Assembly: GCF_023516595.1 (NCBI RefSeq)
Contig: NZ_JAMGBG010000034.1
Location: 62,001-126,000 of the forward strand
Reading direction: 5' to 3'
DNA length: 64,000 bases
Source: Streptomyces neyagawaensis
GTDB taxonomy: Bacteria > Actinomycetota > Actinomycetes > Streptomycetales > Streptomycetaceae
A program made the translations under genes and the position numbers. Below are positions 60,405-64,000 of the stretch, piece after piece. The notes beneath the pieces are model-generated. The model was given only the letters and a program-made list of their open reading frames with translations, had not been told where the DNA came from and did no database searches. Every line of letters starts with the position of its first letter. The first letter of the stretch is position 1.

Positions 60405-60431
60405 GGGAATGCACGCCCCTTAGGATCCGTT
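60405..60431 (+). promoter_or_regulatory. SigR-type promoter of trxB-trxA
   Basis: GGGAAT (60405-60410), exactly 18 bases, then GTT (60429-60431), the consensus for the disulfide-stress sigma factor SigR, lies 74 bp upstream of the trxB start. Known trxBA operons of Streptomyces use SigR. Confidence 0.85.
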
Positions 60432-60504
60432 GGGTGGGGTGAGAGTTCCGAGAGCAGCTCCCACCGGCAGTACGCAGCACTCTCCAGAGACGAGGAATCA
60501 AGCC

Positions 60505-61476
60505 GTGAGCGACGTCCGTAACGTGATCATCATCGGCTCCGGGCCCGCCGGCTACACGGCAGCGCTCTACACCGCGCGCGCATCGTTGAAGCCGCTGGTG
60601 TTCGAGGGGGCCGTCACCGCAGGCGGCGCGCTCATGAACACCACCGACGTGGAGAACTTTCCCGGCTTCCGGGACGGCATCATGGGCCCCGACCTCATGG
60701 ACAACATGAGGGCCCAGGCCGAGCGCTTCGGTGCCGAGCTCGTTCCGGACGACGTCGTCGCCGTCGACCTGACCGGTGAGATCAAGACGGTGACGGACAC
60801 CGCGGGCACCGTGCACCGCGCCAAGGCCGTCATCGTCACCACGGGCTCGCAGCACCGCAAGCTCGGGCTGCCCAACGAGGACGCCCTCTCCGGGCGCGGC
60901 GTCTCCTGGTGTGCCACCTGTGACGGGTTCTTCTTCAAGGACCAGGACATCGCCGTGATCGGTGGCGGTGACACCGCCATGGAGGAGGCCACCTTCCTCT
61001 CCCGCTTCGCGAAGTCCGTGACCGTCGTCCACCGCCGGGACACGCTGCGCGCCTCCAAGGCGATGCAGGAGCGTGCGTTCGCCGACCCGAAGATCTCCTT
61101 CATCTGGGACAGCGAGGTGGCGGAGATCCAGGGCGACCAGAAGCTCGCCGCGCTGAAGCTGCGCAACCTCAAGACGGGTGAGACGTCCGACCTGCCGGTG
61201 ACGGGCCTGTTCATCGCGATCGGCCACGACCCGCGCACGGAACTCTTCAAGGGTCAGCTCGACCTGGACGACGAGGGCTACCTGAAGGTCGCCTCCCCGT
61301 CGACCCGGACGAACCTGACCGGTGTCTTCGGCGCCGGCGATGTCGTCGACCACACCTACCGCCAGGCGATCACCGCGGCCGGCACCGGCTGCTCCGCCGC
61401 CCTCGACGCCGAGCGCTTCCTCGCCGCCCTCGCGGACGGCGAGCAGACTGCCGAGCCCGAGAAGTCCACTGTCTGA
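60505..61476 (+). CDS. trxB: Thioredoxin reductase
   Basis: A 323-residue FAD/NADPH enzyme. It has the FAD-binding GSGPAGYTAALYTARA, the redox-active CATC in SWCATCDGFFFK, the NADPH-binding GGGDTAMEEA and the final GVFGAGDVVDHTYRQ. It reduces thioredoxin at the expense of NADPH. The GTG at 60505 is chosen because the family begins DVRNVIIIG. A SigR promoter lies upstream and trxA follows 41 bp downstream, the classical trxBA operon. Confidence 0.97.
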   Translation: MSDVRNVIIIGSGPAGYTAALYTARASLKPLVFEGAVTAGGALMNTTDVENFPGFRDGIMGPDLMDNMRAQAERFGAELVPDDVVAVDLTGEIKTVTDTAGTVHRAKAVIVTTGSQHRKLGLPNEDALSGRGVSWCATCDGFFFKDQDIAVIGGGDTAMEEATFLSRFAKSVTVVHRRDTLRASKAMQERAFADPKISFIWDSEVAEIQGDQKLAALKLRNLKTGETSDLPVTGLFIAIGHDPRTELFKGQLDLDDEGYLKVASPSTRTNLTGVFGAGDVVDHTYRQAITAAGTGCSAALDAERFLAALADGEQTAEPEKSTV

Positions 61477-61517
61477 CCCCCGTCCGCCCCACCGCACCAA
61501 CCAGTTAGGAGCCCGCC

Positions 61518-61850
61518 GTGGCCGGCACCCTGAAGAATGTGACCGACGACTCCTTCGAGCAGGACGTCCTGAAGAACGACAAGCCCGTCCTGGTGGACTT
61601 CTGGGCCGCGTGGTGTGGCCCGTGCCGCCAGATCGCGCCGTCCCTCGAAGCGATCGCCCAGGAGTACGGCGACAAGATCGAGATCGTCAAGCTCAACATC
61701 GACGAGAACCCGGCCACGGCAGCCAAGTACGGCGTCATGTCCATCCCGACCCTGAACGTCTACCAGGGCGGCGAGGTCGCCAAGACCATCGTCGGCGCCA
61801 AGCCGAAGGCCGCGATCGTGCGTGACCTCGAGGACTTCATCGCCCAGTAG
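61518..61850 (+). CDS. trxA: Thioredoxin
   Basis: A 110-residue thioredoxin with the active site WCGPC in DFWAAWCGPCRQIAPSLEA and the cis-proline in MSIPTLNVYQGG. It reduces protein disulfides and is recycled by TrxB. The GTG at 61518 has TTAGGAG upstream. It lies 41 bp after trxB in the SigR-controlled operon, and a terminator follows, with a parS in the leader of that terminator. Confidence 0.97.
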   Translation: MAGTLKNVTDDSFEQDVLKNDKPVLVDFWAAWCGPCRQIAPSLEAIAQEYGDKIEIVKLNIDENPATAAKYGVMSIPTLNVYQGGEVAKTIVGAKPKAAIVRDLEDFIAQ

Positions 61851-61893
61851 ATGGCACCGCCGCAAGGTGGCACCGCCGTCGCTCGGCGACGAT

Positions 61894-61907
61894 GTTTCAC
61901 GTGAAAC
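61894..61907. other. parS site (exact)
   Basis: An exact copy lies between the trxA stop and its terminator, in the gap before the converging GNAT gene. Symmetry extends to ATG/CAT (18 bp core). Confidence 0.9.
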
Positions 61908-61909
61908 AT

Positions 61910-61942
61910 GAAGGGGCCGATCCCGTCGGGGTCGGCCCCTTC
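61910..61942. terminator. Bidirectional hairpin terminator of trxBA
   Basis: A 15-bp stem (GAAGGGGCCGATCCC and its complement with one G.T pair) with a 3-nt loop lies 59 bp after the trxA stop, two bases after the parS. It can also serve the converging GNAT gene. Confidence 0.8.
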
Positions 61943-61991
61943 GCTTGCACAGGCTCGCCTTTCGCCTGCACGCGCCCCCGTTCGGTCGCTC

Positions 61992-62609
61992 TCAGAGCGG
62001 CCGCAGGGCTGGCTCCTTCTGGACCGCTCCCAGAAGCCGGTCGAGCGCCAACTCGACGTCCTCCTTCCAGGAGAGCGTCGTCCGCAGCTCCAACCGGAGC
62101 CGAGGGTAAGCGGGATGAGGACGGACCGTCTTGAAGCCCACGGCGGTCAGATGGTCGGCGGGCAGCACACAGGCCGGTTCCTTCCAGCGTGCGTCACCGA
62201 ATGCCTCGATCGCCTTGAAGCCTCGCCGCAGGAGGTCCTTGGCCACCGTCTGCACCATCACCCGACCGAGCCCCTGCCCCTGAAAGCCGGGCACGATGTA
62301 GGCGGTCATCAACTGAACCGCGTCCGGTGAGACCGGGCTTGTCGGGAACGCCGTCGAGCGCGGCACATAGGCCGGCGGTGCGTAGAGCACGAACCCCGCA
62401 GGGATGTCGTCCACATAGACGACTCGCCCGCAGGACCCCCAGTCCAGAAGAACGGCGGAGATCCAGGCTTCCTTCTCCAGTGCGGGAGTACCGGCCTTTA
62501 GCGCTGCCTCACCGCTGACGGGGTCCAACTCCCAGAAGACGCACGAGCGGCAGCGCGTGGGAAGGTCCTGAAGGTTGTCCAGCGTGAGCGGTACGAGCCG
62601 ACGCCCCAT
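61992..62609 (-). CDS. GNAT-family acetyltransferase
   Basis: A 205-residue protein. The acetyl-CoA-binding segment is AYIVPGFQGQGLGRVMVQTVAKDLL, and an N-terminal cysteine-containing segment RCRSCVFWELDPVSG precedes the fold. The acceptor is unknown. The ATG at 62609 begins MGRRLVPLTLDNLQ; upstream codons in this frame look non-coding. It occupies the place of the GNAT gene next to parB in other Streptomyces. Another, smaller frame overlaps its start. Confidence 0.82.
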   Translation of the reverse strand: MGRRLVPLTLDNLQDLPTRCRSCVFWELDPVSGEAALKAGTPALEKEAWISAVLLDWGSCGRVVYVDDIPAGFVLYAPPAYVPRSTAFPTSPVSPDAVQLMTAYIVPGFQGQGLGRVMVQTVAKDLLRRGFKAIEAFGDARWKEPACVLPADHLTAVGFKTVRPHPAYPRLRLELRTTLSWKEDVELALDRLLGAVQKEPALRPL

Positions 62610-62755
62610 GAAGGCTGTTCCTCGCTTCCTACGCCCGCAGCGTCGCGAGCGGCTGTCAGAGCGCTTCGCTCCCTGAGCAGGCTGCCGACGAATCCGCCGA
62701 TCGCACCCAGCCCCAGGCCGGCGGTCAGCAGACCGGAACGGCTCACGGTTCGCAT
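62498..62755 (-). CDS. Possible small membrane peptide overlapping the GNAT start
   Basis: An 85-codon frame starts with ATG at 62755 after GGGAGGCGGGGGCA and encodes MRTVSRSGLLTAGLGLGAIG followed by GFVGSLL, a single hydrophobic helix. It overlaps the GNAT gene by 112 bp in another frame, and its C-terminal part is Arg/Ser-rich. The good ribosome-binding site and helix favour a real small gene, but the overlap and weak C-terminus leave doubt. Confidence 0.4.
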   Translation of the reverse strand: MRTVSRSGLLTAGLGLGAIGGFVGSLLRERSALTAARDAAGVGSEEQPSWGVGSYRSRWTTFRTFPRAAARASSGSWTPSAVRQR

Positions 62756-62853
62756 TGCCCCCGCCTCCCATAAAGGTGCCACAAGGTGGATGCGCCCTAC
62801 CTCACCGCATCGTATCGACGATGTGATTGCCTAGACACTGCCTGCAAGCAAAG

Positions 62854-62891
62854 AGCGGGCAGTGTCCGGTATACATCGGACACTGCCCGCT
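62854..62891 (-). terminator. Rho-independent terminator after parB
   Basis: A perfect 15-bp stem (AGCGGGCAGTGTCCG and its complement) with an 8-nt loop lies 43 bp after the parB stop. On the minus strand it is followed by CTCTTTGCTT. It ends the parAB transcript. Confidence 0.85.
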
Positions 62892-62933
62892 CATGCGGTC
62901 GACCAGCCGAAAGGCGTCCTACCTATCGACAGC

Positions 62934-64000
62934 TCAGGCTTCGCTCTCGTCGCTGTCGCCGTCCAGCAGGCTCCGCTGAAGGACGGGTCCTTCACCGGGG
63001 GCGAGCGACGACAGAATGCGCTCCAGATCTTCCATCGAGGCGAACTCGACGGTGATCTTTCCCTTCTTCTGGCCCAGGTCGACCTTAACTCGCGTCTCGA
63101 AGCGGTCCGAGAGCCGGGTCGCCAGATCGCTCAGCGCGGGGGAGACACGCGCGCCGGCGCGCGGGCCCTTGGAGCGTGAGGTCGTCTTGGGCCGCGAGCC
63201 CATGAGCGTGACGATCTCCTCGACCGCTCGCACAGAAAGCCCCTCGGCCACGATCCGGTGCGCCAGCTTGTCCTGCTCCTCCGAGTCCTCGACCGAGAGC
63301 AGTGCCCGCGCGTGCCCGGCGGAGAGGACACCGGCGGCCACGCGACGCTGCACCGCAGGTGAGAGCTTCAGCAGGCGCAGGGTGTTGGAGACCTGAGGAC
63401 GGGACCGGCCGATGCGGTCCGCCAGCTGGTCGTGCGTGCAGTTGAAGTCCCTGAGCAGCTGGTCGTAGGCGGCGGCCTCTTCCAGCGGGTTCAGCTGAGC
63501 CCGGTGAAGGTTCTCCAGGAGGGCGTCCAGAAGAAGCTTCTCGTCGTCCGTGGCCCGCACGATCGCCGGGATCGCCTCCAGGCCGGCCTCACGGCAGGCG
63601 CGCCAGCGCCGTTCACCCATGATGAGCTCGTAGCGGGCCGGTCCCAGTTGCCGCACGACGACGGGCTGGAGAAGGCCGACTTCCCTGATGGAGGTGACCA
63701 GCTCCTGGAGGAGGTCCTCGTCGAACACCTCACGGGGCTGCCGCGGGTTCGGCGTGATGGAGTCGAGGGGCAGTTCGGCGAAGTGTGCGCCGATAGGGGC
63801 TGCGGGCACCTCGATGCCGCCGTTCGAAGGCAGCTCCTCTGTTTCACGTGAAACATTGGGCAGCGTGGCCACCCTCGCGGCCACCACCCCACGCTCCTGG
63901 GCGAGGATCGGTACCGCTGCCGGGGAAGGGGACGCAGGTCCACCGATGGCCGGTGGTGCCGCCTTCTCCCCAGTCGGGGCTGCTGGGATCAGTGCGCCAA
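62934..64000 (-). CDS. parB: Chromosome-partitioning protein ParB (5' end outside window)
   Basis: About 354 residues are visible; the frame is open to the right edge, so the N-terminus is missing. The first visible residues GALIPAAPTGEKAAPPA match the ParA-interacting segment. The CTPase/ParB N domain has RQPREVFDEDL and GERRWRACREAG, and the HTH follows at QLADRIGRSRPQVSNTLRLL; the C-terminal dimerisation part ends GPVLQRSLLDGDSDESEA. ParB loads on parS sites and slides to condense the origin region. An exact parS lies within the gene, giving the residues NVSRETEE. Confidence 0.97.
   Translation of the reverse strand, partial: GALIPAAPTGEKAAPPAIGGPASPSPAAVPILAQERGVVAARVATLPNVSRETEELPSNGGIEVPAAPIGAHFAELPLDSITPNPRQPREVFDEDLLQELVTSIREVGLLQPVVVRQLGPARYELIMGERRWRACREAGLEAIPAIVRATDDEKLLLDALLENLHRAQLNPLEEAAAYDQLLRDFNCTHDQLADRIGRSRPQVSNTLRLLKLSPAVQRRVAAGVLSAGHARALLSVEDSEEQDKLAHRIVAEGLSVRAVEEIVTLMGSRPKTTSRSKGPRAGARVSPALSDLATRLSDRFETRVKVDLGQKKGKITVEFASMEDLERILSSLAPGEGPVLQRSLLDGDSDESEA
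63841..63854. other. parS site (exact), inside parB
   Basis: An exact copy within the parB coding sequence, near the visible 5' end, in the linker between the N-terminal tail and the CTPase domain. Confidence 0.9.

Noticed and set aside
1..64000. tRNA, rRNA, CRISPR, insertion sequence or prophage
   Set aside because: No tRNA T-loop signatures, direct-repeat arrays, transposase or phage genes were seen; the holin-family gene is of the core four-helix type.

Overview
The window is very GC-rich, uses GTG starts often and uses TTA codons very rarely. Together with ssgA/ssgR, a CydDC fusion, an LL-diaminopimelate-type FemX, Rex and SigR sites and at least 14 exact copies of the actinomycete parS sequence GTTTCACGTGAAAC, this marks it as a Streptomyces (or very close relative) chromosome segment. 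It lies beside the replication origin: the right edge cuts into parB, and the order pcnA - DUF6049 - murJ - sigM - anti-sigma - trxB - trxA - parB is the conserved actinobacterial block that leads to parA and oriC. By synteny, oriC should lie a few kb beyond the right edge (inference). I see no rRNA, tRNA, insertion sequence, prophage or CRISPR array; this is core chromosome.

Layout. 1-4.7 kb: partial MerR regulator, tRNA 2'-phosphotransferase KptA, an LLM flavin oxidoreductase, a Cof-type HAD phosphatase and a secreted M23 peptidase. 4.9-11.1 kb: cytochrome bd operon cydA-cydB-cydDC (minus strand) under a Rex operator, with three parS sites around the cydDC start. 11.4-18.4 kb: hisC, a LacI-type regulator with a TTA codon, a metallophosphoesterase, a two-helix membrane protein, and thiC with a TPP riboswitch. 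18.6-26.5 kb: a His-rich YibE/F membrane protein, the sporulation pair ssgA/ssgR, small proteins, ptpA overlapping a cystathionine lyase, a LysR regulator with a TTA codon, and a Nudix hydrolase. 26.5-34 kb: a globin-flavoreductase, a HAD phosphatase, acetyltransferases, a divergent MFS/MarR pair and a serine beta-lactamase-like hydrolase. 34-39.2 kb: dnaB, a MATE exporter, and the rpsF-ssb-rpsR-rplI operon. 39.5-46.7 kb: envelope genes (FemX, an alanine-racemase-like protein, a GT87 mannosyltransferase-like protein, a class A penicillin-binding protein). 47-50.3 kb: PadR regulator, inositol-1-phosphate synthase and an MFS protein. 50.4-64 kb: pcnA, DUF6049, murJ, a pseudokinase, sigM and its anti-sigma factor, trxB, trxA, an acetyltransferase and parB.

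How it fits together. Three themes recur: chromosome replication and segregation (parB, 16 parS or parS-like sites, dnaB, ssb, DnaA-box clusters), cell-wall growth and sporulation (FemX, PBP, murJ, pseudokinase, M23 peptidase, ssgA/ssgR), and redox sensing (Rex-controlled cyd, SigR-controlled trxBA, globin). The parS array is the most striking feature. Most intergenic copies sit in the gaps between converging genes. One is part of a 32-bp perfect palindrome that could also act as a terminator, one overlaps the likely cydDC start codon, two lie inside coding sequence, and a one-mismatch copy forms a hairpin arm inside the thiC TPP riboswitch.
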